Positions 1-6,615 of a stretch of 64,000 nt of DNA are shown here, one piece after another. The translations under genes were made by a program, and so were the position numbers. Where the stretch lies: contig CAZNGS010000011.1 of NCBI GenBank assembly GCA_964572825.1, positions 26,235 to 90,234 on the forward strand, read 5' to 3'. Under the pieces are notes generated by a model, which was given only the letters and a program-made list of their open reading frames with translations, was not told the origin of the DNA and did not search any database. Numbering within the stretch: the stretch's first letter is position 1; each line of letters opens with the position of its first letter. This DNA is from CAYVBE01 sp964572825. Lineage in GTDB: Bacteria; Planctomycetota; Brocadiia; SM23-32.

Positions 1-1
1 T

Positions 2-952
2 GCGGCCGGGCTGCGGGAGGCCGGGTTCGACCACGTCGGCCGATGGGACCTGCCCGACGGCGAGGAGAACAAGAACCTGGAGAACTTTGCCGCTGCCGTG
101 CGCTGGCTGGCCGATTTCGCCCCGGATGCTTCCGTGCGTCCCGCCGTGGTGGCCCTGGGCGGAGGTGTGGTGGGTGACCTGGCCGGGTTCGCGGCGGCCG
201 CGTTCCGCCGCGGGGTGCCCTACGTGCAGGTGCCTACAACCCTGCTCTCCGCCGTGGACAGCAGCGTGGGGGGGAAGACCGCCGTCAACCTGCCCCAGGG
301 CAAGAACCTGGTGGGCGCTTTCTACCAGCCCCGGCTGGTCTTTATGGACCTGGATGCCCTGAAGACGCTCGAGGCCCGCGAGTTGCGCTCGGGAGCGGCA
401 GAAGTCATAAAGTACGGCGCCGCGCTCGACGCGGAGCTGTTCGAGTTCCTGGAGGAATCGGTGGAGGACCTGCTCCGGCTGGAGCGCGGGGCGTTGATGC
501 GCGTCGTGCCCGCGTGTATCGAGCTGAAAGCAGAGGTGGTCCGGCGAGATGAACGGGACGACCGGCACGTGCGCATCTGCCTGAATTTCGGCCACACGCT
601 GGGACACGCCATCGAGCGCGCGGCGGACGGCCGACTGCGCCACGGGGAGGCCGTCGCCGTCGGCATGGTTGCCGCCGCCCTGATATCGGCCCGGCTGGAG
701 CTGTGCCCCTCCGCGGTCGTCGAACGCCTGAGAGCGCTCATCCGTCGGGCCGGGCTGCCGGACCGGGTCGAGGGCCTCGACGTGGAGCGCGTGCTGGACC
801 TGATGCGGCACGACAAAAAGTTCATTACGGGCGAGAACCGGTTCGTGCTCCTGACGGAAACAGGCCGGTGGATTGAGCGGACCGGCGTCCCGGAAGCGGT
901 GATTCACCGGGCCGCCCGCGAGGTGATCGTCCAGGGAAAAGAGGGCAACTGA
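2..952 (+). CDS. aroB: 3-dehydroquinate synthase, 5' end cut by window
   Basis: This enzyme converts DAHP to 3-dehydroquinate, the second step of the shikimate pathway, using NAD and a divalent metal in the cytoplasm. The reading frame is open from base 2, so the true start lies outside the window and about 317 residues are visible. Family marks are the glycine-rich GGGVVGDLAGF stretch, then PTTLLSAVDSSVGGKTAVN, the KYG segment after AAEVI, and the metal-binding histidines in NFGHTLGHAIE. The C-terminus ends in an ordinary place. A second gene follows 26 bases downstream in the same direction. Assignment is secure; only the N-terminus (part of the NAD-binding domain) is missing. Confidence 0.95.
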   Translation, partial: AAGLREAGFDHVGRWDLPDGEENKNLENFAAAVRWLADFAPDASVRPAVVALGGGVVGDLAGFAAAAFRRGVPYVQVPTTLLSAVDSSVGGKTAVNLPQGKNLVGAFYQPRLVFMDLDALKTLEARELRSGAAEVIKYGAALDAELFEFLEESVEDLLRLERGALMRVVPACIELKAEVVRRDERDDRHVRICLNFGHTLGHAIERAADGRLRHGEAVAVGMVAAALISARLELCPSAVVERLRALIRRAGLPDRVEGLDVERVLDLMRHDKKFITGENRFVLLTETGRWIERTGVPEAVIHRAAREVIVQGKEGN

Positions 953-978
953 CTCAAGCGATCGGAGGAGATCCGTCC

Positions 979-1302
979 GTGATAACCATTCAGGATTTCA
1001 AGAAGATAGAGATGAAGGCGGGCAAAGTGGTCTCGGTTGAAGAACATCCCAACGCGGACAAATTGATCATCGTCCGGGCGGACGTGGGCGAAGAGAGGCC
1101 GCGCACGCTGGTGGCCGGGCTCAAGGATTACTACACCGCCGAGGAGCTGGAAGGCAGGTGCATTGTGGTGGTCACAAACCTGGAGCCGGCCCAGCTCCGG
1201 GGTGTGCGCAGCGAGGGCATGTTGCTGGCGGCGCAGGACGGAGAGGACATCGTTCTGCTGACCCTGGACCGAGAGGTGACTCCGGGTTCTCCGGTCCTGT
1301 GA
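979..1302 (+). CDS. tRNA-binding domain protein (MetG C-terminal / Trbp111-like)
   Basis: A 107-residue stand-alone OB-fold tRNA-binding domain, of the kind found at the C-terminus of methionyl-tRNA synthetase and in the free proteins CsaA and Trbp111. Typical signatures are the opening IQDFKKIEMKAGKV, HPNADKL, and the end pattern LRGVRSEGMLLAA. It starts at GTG 979, preceded by GGAGGAG with good spacing. It probably acts in the cytoplasm as a dimer binding structured RNA. Whether it assists MetRS or acts as a chaperone cannot be read from the sequence. It sits 26 bases after aroB and is probably co-transcribed. Confidence 0.85.
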   Translation: MITIQDFKKIEMKAGKVVSVEEHPNADKLIIVRADVGEERPRTLVAGLKDYYTAEELEGRCIVVVTNLEPAQLRGVRSEGMLLAAQDGEDIVLLTLDREVTPGSPVL

Positions 1303-1314
1303 GGGCCGGTCTGC

Positions 1315-1710
1315 CTACTGGATGCGCGTGATGGTGCCGTTGCCGGTTATCTTGACGGTGCTGTAGCGGTACCCCTGGACGCTGCCCGCCCACGTCACTT
1401 CGAGCGCGTCGGCGGTGCCCGTGATGCTGAAGTCGCCGAAGGCGACGTACTTCATGTCATCGAAGCTCTCCGCGGTCAGCAGGGGGCCCTCCCAGTTGGT
1501 TAGCTGGCCGATGTCGGTGGGGTATGTGTCGTGCTCGGCCCAGTACACCCGGGCCGCCCGCCGCACGGTGCCCAGACCCGCCATGATTTCGCTCTCGTAC
1601 GCGCGCGTGACGGTGCTCCGGTAAATGGGGACGGCCGCAGCCGCCAGGATGCCAACGATTACGACCACGATCATCAGCTCGATCAGCGTGAAGGCTGCAT
1701 TTGTTCGCAT
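1315..1710 (-). CDS. type IV pilin-like prepilin
   Basis: A 131-residue prepilin. The N-terminus has a short basic leader, then FTLIELMIVVVIVGILAAAA, the class III cleavage/methylation motif with the conserved Glu at mature position 5 and the hydrophobic helix that packs in the pilus core. The remainder is a small globular domain with YWAEHDTYPTDIGQL, a spacing typical of GspG/PilA-like major pilins. It should be processed by PilD at the inner membrane. No assembly genes are nearby, as is common for scattered pilin genes in Planctomycetes-like genomes. It is convergent with the tRNA-binding gene, separated by only 12 bases. Confidence 0.9.
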   Translation of the reverse strand: MRTNAAFTLIELMIVVVIVGILAAAAVPIYRSTVTRAYESEIMAGLGTVRRAARVYWAEHDTYPTDIGQLTNWEGPLLTAESFDDMKYVAFGDFSITGTADALEVTWAGSVQGYRYSTVKITGNGTITRIQ

Positions 1711-1808
1711 CGCTATCCGACCTCAGCTTGAGCCATCGGAAAACCCAGGTGTGTTTGAGCGGTCTCTCCATCGCACTGCGTGCAAACTGTACCAATTCCC
1801 ACCAAATT

Positions 1809-1837
1809 ATGGTATCGCGATCGTACGGCGGTGTCAA
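1809..1837 (-). promoter_or_regulatory. candidate sigma-70 promoter for the pilin gene
   Basis: On the minus strand a perfect -35 box TTGACA (1837-1832) is followed by 17 bases and TACCAT (1814-1809). The predicted start lies about 95 bases upstream of the pilin ATG. The -10 matches the consensus at only four of six positions, so this is tentative. Confidence 0.4.
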
Positions 1838-2000
1838 GACTTCATCCGTGCGAGCGTCCGAATTTCGCCGCCCCGTCAAGAGGTTCCCCCGCCGCCAGGG
1901 TCATTCAGTTATCGGTTTTTCGTTGTCGTTTCCGGGTCACGGCTGCGCAGGCCCGGTTCCGGCCCGGATCATGCGAAGGCGGGTGAAAGGGCGATTCGTG

Positions 2001-2025
2001 TGTAGCACAGGCGCCCTCGCCTGTG
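2001..2025. repeat. small palindromic element (TGTAGCACAGG family)
   Basis: The bases TGTAG lead into a perfect hairpin, CACAGGCG-CCCT-CGCCTGTG, at 2006-2025. A related shorter hairpin with the same GTAGCACAGG entry is at 60782-60800. It looks like a dispersed intergenic palindrome. There is no T-run, so it is not an obvious terminator. Confidence 0.5.
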
Positions 2026-2091
2026 GTCGTTACCCCGCCGGCTTTACGGCGCGTGGCACTTTTGAATGACCCTGCCCCGCCGCCCACCATC

Positions 2092-2120
2092 TTGACTTGC
2101 CGCTGGAGCTGTGTTAGGAT
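2092..2120 (+). promoter_or_regulatory. candidate promoter for the ACT-domain gene
   Basis: TTGACT (2092-2097), 17 bases, then TAGGAT (2115-2120). The predicted start would be near 2127, about 90 bases upstream of the ATG at 2218. This places the start codon alternative at 2188 inside the transcript, so the promoter does not decide between them. Confidence 0.45.
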
Positions 2121-2217
2121 TCGCTGACGAGGGGTGACAGACGCGGGGGAAGGTTGAGCCGCATAAGCTATTGCGAACAGAGGAGTTATGGTCCTTTCCT
2201 CAGCGGGAGGTGGGATG

Positions 2218-2613
2218 ATGCACATTGCGACCCAGTTGGCGGTTTTCCTGGAGAACCGTCCCGGCACGCTCGCCACCATGTGCGAAGCGCTGGCTGAGCA
2301 CGGCATAAACCTGCTGGCTATTGCCTGCTCGGATACCGTTGACCACGCCGTCGTGCGCATCCTGGTGGACGATTCCAGGGAAGCTGCCCACGTGCTCGGC
2401 AACGCCGGCATGCTGGTGGTGGAGAACGACGTCCTGGTCGCGGAAGTGCCCAACGAGCCCGGTGCGCTGGGCGCGATGGCAAGGCAGTGCGCCGAGAACG
2501 GCATCAACATCGAGTACGCGTACTGCACTGTCAGTGAAGACCAGCCAACCGGCGCCCTGGTGCTGCGCACCGAGGACCCGGAGCGCGCCTTGAAACTGCT
2601 CTCCTCCGGATAG
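2218..2613 (+). CDS. tandem ACT-domain regulatory protein
   Basis: About 131 residues made of two ACT domains and nothing else. Each half begins with the ACT pattern: FLENRPGTLATMCEALAEHG in the first and VPNEPGALGAMARQCAENG in the second. ACT domains bind amino acids or small ligands and usually act as dimers in the cytoplasm; the ligand is not evident. I place the start at ATG 2218, seven bases after GGAGG. ATG 2215 is too close to that site, and ATG 2188 has its own AGGAG only two bases away. surE follows 17 bases downstream. Similar proteins are annotated only as ACT domain-containing proteins. Confidence 0.8.
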   Translation: MHIATQLAVFLENRPGTLATMCEALAEHGINLLAIACSDTVDHAVVRILVDDSREAAHVLGNAGMLVVENDVLVAEVPNEPGALGAMARQCAENGINIEYAYCTVSEDQPTGALVLRTEDPERALKLLSSG

Positions 2614-2630
2614 GTCGGCGGCGGCTCTCC

Positions 2631-3389
2631 ATGAGGATACTGCTGACCAACGATGACGGTCCGTTCGCCGAGGGTCTGGCATCGCTTCGCGCCGTGCTGG
2701 AACGCTACGGACAGGTGGAGGTCGTCTGCCCGGAGGCCGAGCGCAGCGGCACGGGGCATTCGATCACCTACATGGTGCCCGTGCGCGCCCGCCGGGTGGC
2801 CCTGCCCGACGGCGAGCCGGCCACCCTCCTGACGGGCACACCCGCCGACTGCGTGCGATTCGCCGTGCTGGAATTGCCGGGGGAAAGACCCGACCTGGTG
2901 GTGAGCGGCCCCAACCTGGGGCTGAACGCCGGGGTGGACCTCTTCTACAGCGGCACCGTGGCCGCCACCCTGGAGGGGGGCATCTGCGGGATAAAATCCA
3001 TCGCCATCTCCGTCAGCCGGCACGTTGCGGCCGAAAGGGGGGAGCTTCTGGCCCAGGCCGAAAGGGCGCTCCGGTTGCTGCTGGAGGAGGACTGCGAGGA
3101 CGCCGTGGTCTGGAACGTGAACATACCGCGCCTGAACGGCCGGGAGCCGGAGATACGGTTCACCAGCCAGAGCAGCCGCTTTCCCAACGGTTCTTACGTG
3201 TGCAGCCATGATTCCCGCGCCAGGAGCCATTACTGGCTGGATACGGCCGCCCATCCGCCCCCCGCGCCGCCGGGCTCGGACGTGGAGGCCCTGGAGCAGG
3301 GGGCCATCTCCATCACCCCCCTCCGCCTGGAACTGACACATCGGGAAGCATTGGATCGGCTGACGAATGCGGCGCGATACTCTGTCTAA
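2631..3389 (+). CDS. surE: 5'/3'-nucleotidase SurE
   Basis: A 252-residue nucleoside monophosphate phosphatase of the SurE family, cytoplasmic and metal dependent. The start MRILLTNDDG carries the metal-binding Asp pair (NDD). The conserved ERSGTGHSIT, GTPADCVRFA and SGPNLGLNAGVDLFYSGTVAA blocks are all present, the last providing the Asn metal ligand and the active-site loop. The length is normal. Base composition and position suggest an operon with the ACT protein. The annotation is secure; the physiological substrate is not. Confidence 0.95.
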   Translation: MRILLTNDDGPFAEGLASLRAVLERYGQVEVVCPEAERSGTGHSITYMVPVRARRVALPDGEPATLLTGTPADCVRFAVLELPGERPDLVVSGPNLGLNAGVDLFYSGTVAATLEGGICGIKSIAISVSRHVAAERGELLAQAERALRLLLEEDCEDAVVWNVNIPRLNGREPEIRFTSQSSRFPNGSYVCSHDSRARSHYWLDTAAHPPPAPPGSDVEALEQGAISITPLRLELTHREALDRLTNAARYSV

Positions 3390-3403
3390 GTTATGGTGAA
3401 ACA

Positions 3404-3769
3404 ATGAAATACATAACACGCTTTCTCGTGGTGCTCGTGGTGATGGCAGCGGCGGTCGCCGTGAGCGGATGCTCCCGCGACAACTCGGAAACCGCAGGGG
3501 ATAGCGCGGAGTCGGGGGCGAGCGAGCGTCAATCCCCGAGCTATCTGCGCACTGTGGCTGTCGATGCACCGCGGCACGCCCGGAAGGTCGTGGGAACTGC
3601 AACCCTCCAGCACGAGATCAAGCAATTCCACGCCGTGCATGGGCGCTATCCGAGTTCGCTGGATGAATTTGTGCAGGATCGCGGCACGGAGGTGCCCACC
3701 CCGCCGAAAGGCTACCGCTACGACTATGACCCCCAGACGGGCAAACTGCAGCTTGTCGAAGTTCGCTGA
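3404..3769 (+). CDS. small lipoprotein with pseudopilin-like C-terminus
   Basis: A 121-residue protein starting with a charged n-region and a hydrophobic stretch that ends in a lipobox (VSGC, Cys about residue 23), so it is predicted to be lipidated. After a low-complexity Ser/Glu linker comes a short domain with GRYPSSLDEF and GYRYDYDPQTGKLQL. This resembles the C-terminal half of type II secretion pseudopilins of the GspG kind but lacks the pilin helix. It lies 14 bases after surE. The function is unknown; the resemblance suggests a surface or secretion-associated role. Confidence 0.6.
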   Translation: MKYITRFLVVLVVMAAAVAVSGCSRDNSETAGDSAESGASERQSPSYLRTVAVDAPRHARKVVGTATLQHEIKQFHAVHGRYPSSLDEFVQDRGTEVPTPPKGYRYDYDPQTGKLQLVEVR

Positions 3770-3808
3770 ACGTTTCCCCTCGTGAACCCTCAACCGAGGA
3801 AGCCAACC

Positions 3809-4744
3809 ATGCATTCGGAGGGCCCCATCGGCGTGGGAGCGGTCGGCCTGGTGCCGGGGCGGGAGCCCGGGCTTCTGGCCGAGATGCCCCGAGGAGAGTT
3901 GTTCCATCTGGCGGCGTACAGCGACGAAGGGACGGAAGGGCGCGCGGCGGACGAATCACCGGCCGCCCACTATCACGACTACAACATGCTGCTGCGCGAC
4001 CCGACCGTGGAGCTGGTGCTGGTGGGCGGTCCGGTGGAGATGCGACGGGACTTCGCCGTCCGCGCCCTGAACGCCGGCCGGCACGTCGCGCTCCAGGCCC
4101 CCTTCTGCGAGACCGCACTGGACGCCGAGCGCGTGATGAAGACCGCGTTCCGGGAAGGACTGGTCGCCACGATGGAGATGAGCTGGCGCGATGATCCAGA
4201 CCTCACTGCTCTGCGCGCGGCGCTGAAGGCGGAAAACGTGGGAGCGGTGCATTCGCTGCATGCCCTGTGGTGCCCTCCGGATACGGAGCAAAAGCCCACC
4301 GGCCTCCTGGAAACGGTCGCGTTTTCCCTGCTGGATCAGATCAACCTGCTCGCCGGCCGCGACGCGCGGGACGTCAGCGCTTATCCGCTTCGTCCGGCGC
4401 CGGGACGGCCGGACGTCGGCTTCTCCCTGGTCCTGCCACTGCGAGAAGAAGGCTGTGCGGTGGCACAGGCCGGGCAGCATGCGGACGAGACACTGCCCCG
4501 CTGGATCGTCCGGACCAGGGGCACGACCATCGTGGCGGCCCAGGGGCGGGCCGTCGTGCTCGCCGATGGTCAGCGGCGGGTCTACCAGGCCCCCCGGCGG
4601 GCGGACGACTTCTGGACGAACCTGCACGCTGCCGTACGCAGCGGCGCCGGGCTGAAATGCAACCCCCGTGACATCGTGCGGGCCATGAAGCTGCACGAAG
4701 CTGCCCTGGAGTCCGCCGGCCAGGGCGAGCCCGTGCCCGTCTGA
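3809..4744 (+). CDS. Gfo/Idh/MocA-like protein, probably catalytically degenerate
   Basis: A 311-residue protein with the layout of Gfo/Idh/MocA dinucleotide-dependent sugar dehydrogenases: an N-terminal Rossmann-like half (VGAVGLVPGR, LLRDPTVELVLVGGP, ALNAGRHVALQAPFCET) and a C-terminal alpha/beta half. Two features are unusual. The dinucleotide loop is poor. The EKP motif with the catalytic lysine, normally right after the 'GRHV' strand, reads QAPFCET here, so the lysine is absent. I choose ATG 3809, which has GAGGAAG upstream; GTG 3782 has no ribosome site. It may be a non-enzymatic or altered-function paralogue. Confidence 0.6.
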   Translation: MHSEGPIGVGAVGLVPGREPGLLAEMPRGELFHLAAYSDEGTEGRAADESPAAHYHDYNMLLRDPTVELVLVGGPVEMRRDFAVRALNAGRHVALQAPFCETALDAERVMKTAFREGLVATMEMSWRDDPDLTALRAALKAENVGAVHSLHALWCPPDTEQKPTGLLETVAFSLLDQINLLAGRDARDVSAYPLRPAPGRPDVGFSLVLPLREEGCAVAQAGQHADETLPRWIVRTRGTTIVAAQGRAVVLADGQRRVYQAPRRADDFWTNLHAAVRSGAGLKCNPRDIVRAMKLHEAALESAGQGEPVPV

Positions 4745-4936
4745 GGGAACCGCCCGAGGTCTTCCCGGCTTATTTTCCTCCGCGTCTTCCCGCGCCCTCC
4801 GCACAACCCCGTCAGCGCCCTGGAGGCTGAGAGGGCGGTCTTTTGCCATCTCAGCCTCCGCCAGCCCTGCGGGCCTTGCGCCCCTGCTGCCGGCGATTGA
4901 TTTTCGCCGCCGCCGATCACTACCATCGCCGGTGAA

Positions 4937-4952
4937 CGTTTCACGTGAAACA
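4937..4952. promoter_or_regulatory. parS centromere site
   Basis: The 16 bases here match the bacterial parS palindrome TGTTTCACGTGAAACA at 15 of 16 positions, differing only in the first base (C for T). The 14-base core GTTTCACGTGAAAC is perfect. It lies 14 bases before the parB start and overlaps an alternative GTG start at 4945. ParB binding would therefore occupy the parB leader, which suggests autoregulation and a nucleation site near the replication origin. Confidence 0.9.
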
Positions 4953-4965
4953 CGGGAGGCAGAAC

Positions 4966-5847
4966 GTGGCTGAAAGAAGGAGACTCGGGCGGGGGCTGGA
5001 CGCCCTCATTCCCGCGCCGGAGGAGGATGAATCGTCTGCCGGAGGCGTGATGGAAGTTCCCCTCAAGAAGATCGAGCTCAACCCGGAGCAACCCCGCGCG
5101 GAGGTGGACCCGGATAAGCTCCAGGAGCTGGCGGATTCCATCCGCTCTTCGGGAGTGATCCAGCCCGTGCTGGTGCGCCCCGCGGGGGAGATGTTCGAAC
5201 TCGTGGTGGGTGAACGGCGCATTCGCGCCGCACGCGTCGCCGGGCTGGAGAGCGTGCCGGCCATCGTCCGCGACGTCCCGGACGAGAAGATGCTGGAGCT
5301 CGCCCTCATTGAAAACATCCAGCGCTCCGACCTCAACCCCATCGAGAAGGCCCGCGCCATACGCCGCATGATCTCGGAGCTCGACCTTACCCAGGAGGAG
5401 GCCGGCCGGCGGCTGGGCCTCAATCGCTCCACCATAGCCAACACGCTCCGGCTCCTGGACCTCTCGGACGACCTGCAGCAGATGGTTGCACGTGGAACGC
5501 TGACCTCAGGCCACGCCAGGGCCGTGCTCTCGCTCGAAGACGAACAAGACCGCCAGAGGCTGGCGCAGCAGGTGATGCAGAAGGGCCTCTCGGTGCGGGA
5601 GGCCGAGCGGCTGGCCTCCCGCGGCGGGCGGGCGCACAAAGCCGTGAAGGTCCACCAGCCATCACCGAACGTCTCCCGCCTGGAGGAAGACCTGTCGGAG
5701 GCCCTGGGAACACGCGTGCGCATCAAGCCGCAGAAGAACGGCGGCAAGATCGTCATCCGGTTCCGCAATCACGACGACTTCGAAAGGCTCTACGAGCTGC
5801 TGACCCGGAAGCCCCCGATCGACTACCCCGCCCGGATACCTGCCTGA
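4966..5847 (+). CDS. parB: chromosome partitioning protein ParB
   Basis: A 293-residue ParB/Spo0J CTPase that loads at parS and spreads to organise the origin region. Domains in order are an N-terminal LGRGLDALIP motif (the ParA-contact region), a ParB/sulfiredoxin nuclease fold with the CTP-binding GERRIRAAR and ENIQRSDLNPIEKA motifs, a helix-turn-helix with LTQEEAGRRLGLNRSTIANTLRLL and SGHARAV, and a C-terminal dimerisation region. The start is GTG 4966, with GGAGG six bases upstream. The ORF is open to GTG 4945, but that codon lies inside parS and lacks a ribosome site. No parA is adjacent, which is unusual since parAB is normally a pair. Confidence 0.95.
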   Translation: MAERRRLGRGLDALIPAPEEDESSAGGVMEVPLKKIELNPEQPRAEVDPDKLQELADSIRSSGVIQPVLVRPAGEMFELVVGERRIRAARVAGLESVPAIVRDVPDEKMLELALIENIQRSDLNPIEKARAIRRMISELDLTQEEAGRRLGLNRSTIANTLRLLDLSDDLQQMVARGTLTSGHARAVLSLEDEQDRQRLAQQVMQKGLSVREAERLASRGGRAHKAVKVHQPSPNVSRLEEDLSEALGTRVRIKPQKNGGKIVIRFRNHDDFERLYELLTRKPPIDYPARIPA

Positions 5848-5865
5848 GCGGCACTCTCCTCACAC

Positions 5866-5908
5866 GGGCCCGGCCGGTGGAGCAACGCTCTCCCGGTCGG
5901 GCCCCTTT
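5866..5908 (+). terminator. rho-independent-type terminator after parB
   Basis: A 12-bp stem (GGGCCCGGCCGG at 5866-5877 against 5893-5904, with one G-U pair) with a 15-base loop, followed by CTTTAC. The T-run is short, but the stem is strong and sits just past the parB stop. Confidence 0.65.
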
Positions 5909-5988
5909 ACATCGCCCGCTCTGCCATTACTCTATGTCTCCCGCAATGTCGTCAGCCAGACTTCCTTGAGCGAGGGGGGGAAGTCGCC

Positions 5989-6279
5989 ATGGTCACTGCC
6001 GTCGTGCTCATCAATGCGCGCAGGGACATGATCAGCGAGACCGCCCAGGAGCTGGTCAAGCTCAGCGGTGTCTCCGAGGTTTACTCCGTGGCCGGCCCCT
6101 ACGACCTGGTGGCCATCATCCGCGCCCGCGACAACGAGGAGATGGCCCATATCGTCACCGGTTCCATGCTGCGGATGGTCGGCATCGAAAAGACCACAAC
6201 CCTGGTCGCATTCCGCGCATACAGCCGCCACGACCTGGAGCGCATGTTCGCCCTCGGCATGGAAGAGGAAGACGTGTAA
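5989..6279 (+). CDS. stand-alone Lrp/AsnC ligand-binding (RAM) domain protein
   Basis: A 96-residue protein corresponding only to the C-terminal ligand-binding domain of Lrp/AsnC regulators, without the DNA-binding helix-turn-helix. It begins VTAVVLINARRDMISETAQEL and contains the characteristic GVSEVYSVAGPYDLVAIIRA and VGIEKTTTLVAF strands. Such proteins form ring-like oligomers that bind amino acids and may modulate full-length Lrp proteins; this is known of the family and not shown here. GAGGGGGG lies upstream of the ATG. No partner regulator is nearby. Confidence 0.8.
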   Translation: MVTAVVLINARRDMISETAQELVKLSGVSEVYSVAGPYDLVAIIRARDNEEMAHIVTGSMLRMVGIEKTTTLVAFRAYSRHDLERMFALGMEEEDV

Positions 6280-6615
6280 GGGCGCCGTGGCCGGCCGGTG
6301 ATCCGGCTCCTGCAGATTCCGCCGGATTTCGGCTTGAAAGCCCCCACCTCTTGAGGCGGAATGCGTGAAAAGCTGGAATTTGCCGTCCCGGCTCGAAACG
6401 TACCATCGGGGCCGGTTCCGTAAATGCTGGCTGGAAAAGCATATACGCGGTTTTCGGTCCCTGCCCGGCGCCTCCCCACGTTCACTCTGCGGTTTGCCGT
6501 GCCGCAACAGCGAGATTGCCGTCGGGATGCGACACCCCCCACCCGAGGGGTGCGCACAACGCAGCCATCGGGTTTCGCAGCCGCCCGCAGTAGATCCGGG
6601 TTTTGAGATGGTTTC
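6280..6615. other. intergenic, between convergent genes
   Basis: About 335 bases between the AsnC-domain gene and the VIT/vWA gene, which converge here. I see GC-rich short inverted repeats near 6286-6312 (GCCGG-TGAT-CCGGC type) but no T-run, and no supported ORF or RNA gene. Confidence 0.4.

Larger units (their letters stand above)
1711..2217. other. intergenic region between divergent genes
   Basis: About 500 bases separate the pilin gene from the ACT-domain gene. I see one candidate promoter for each gene and a short hairpin element at 2001-2025. I recognise no coding region: the open frames here are not supported by start signals or recognisable protein sequence. Confidence 0.5.

Noticed and set aside
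1905..3602. A 565-codon minus-strand frame across the ACT and surE genes
   Set aside because: Low-complexity Arg/Pro/Gly-rich product, antisense to two recognisable genes.
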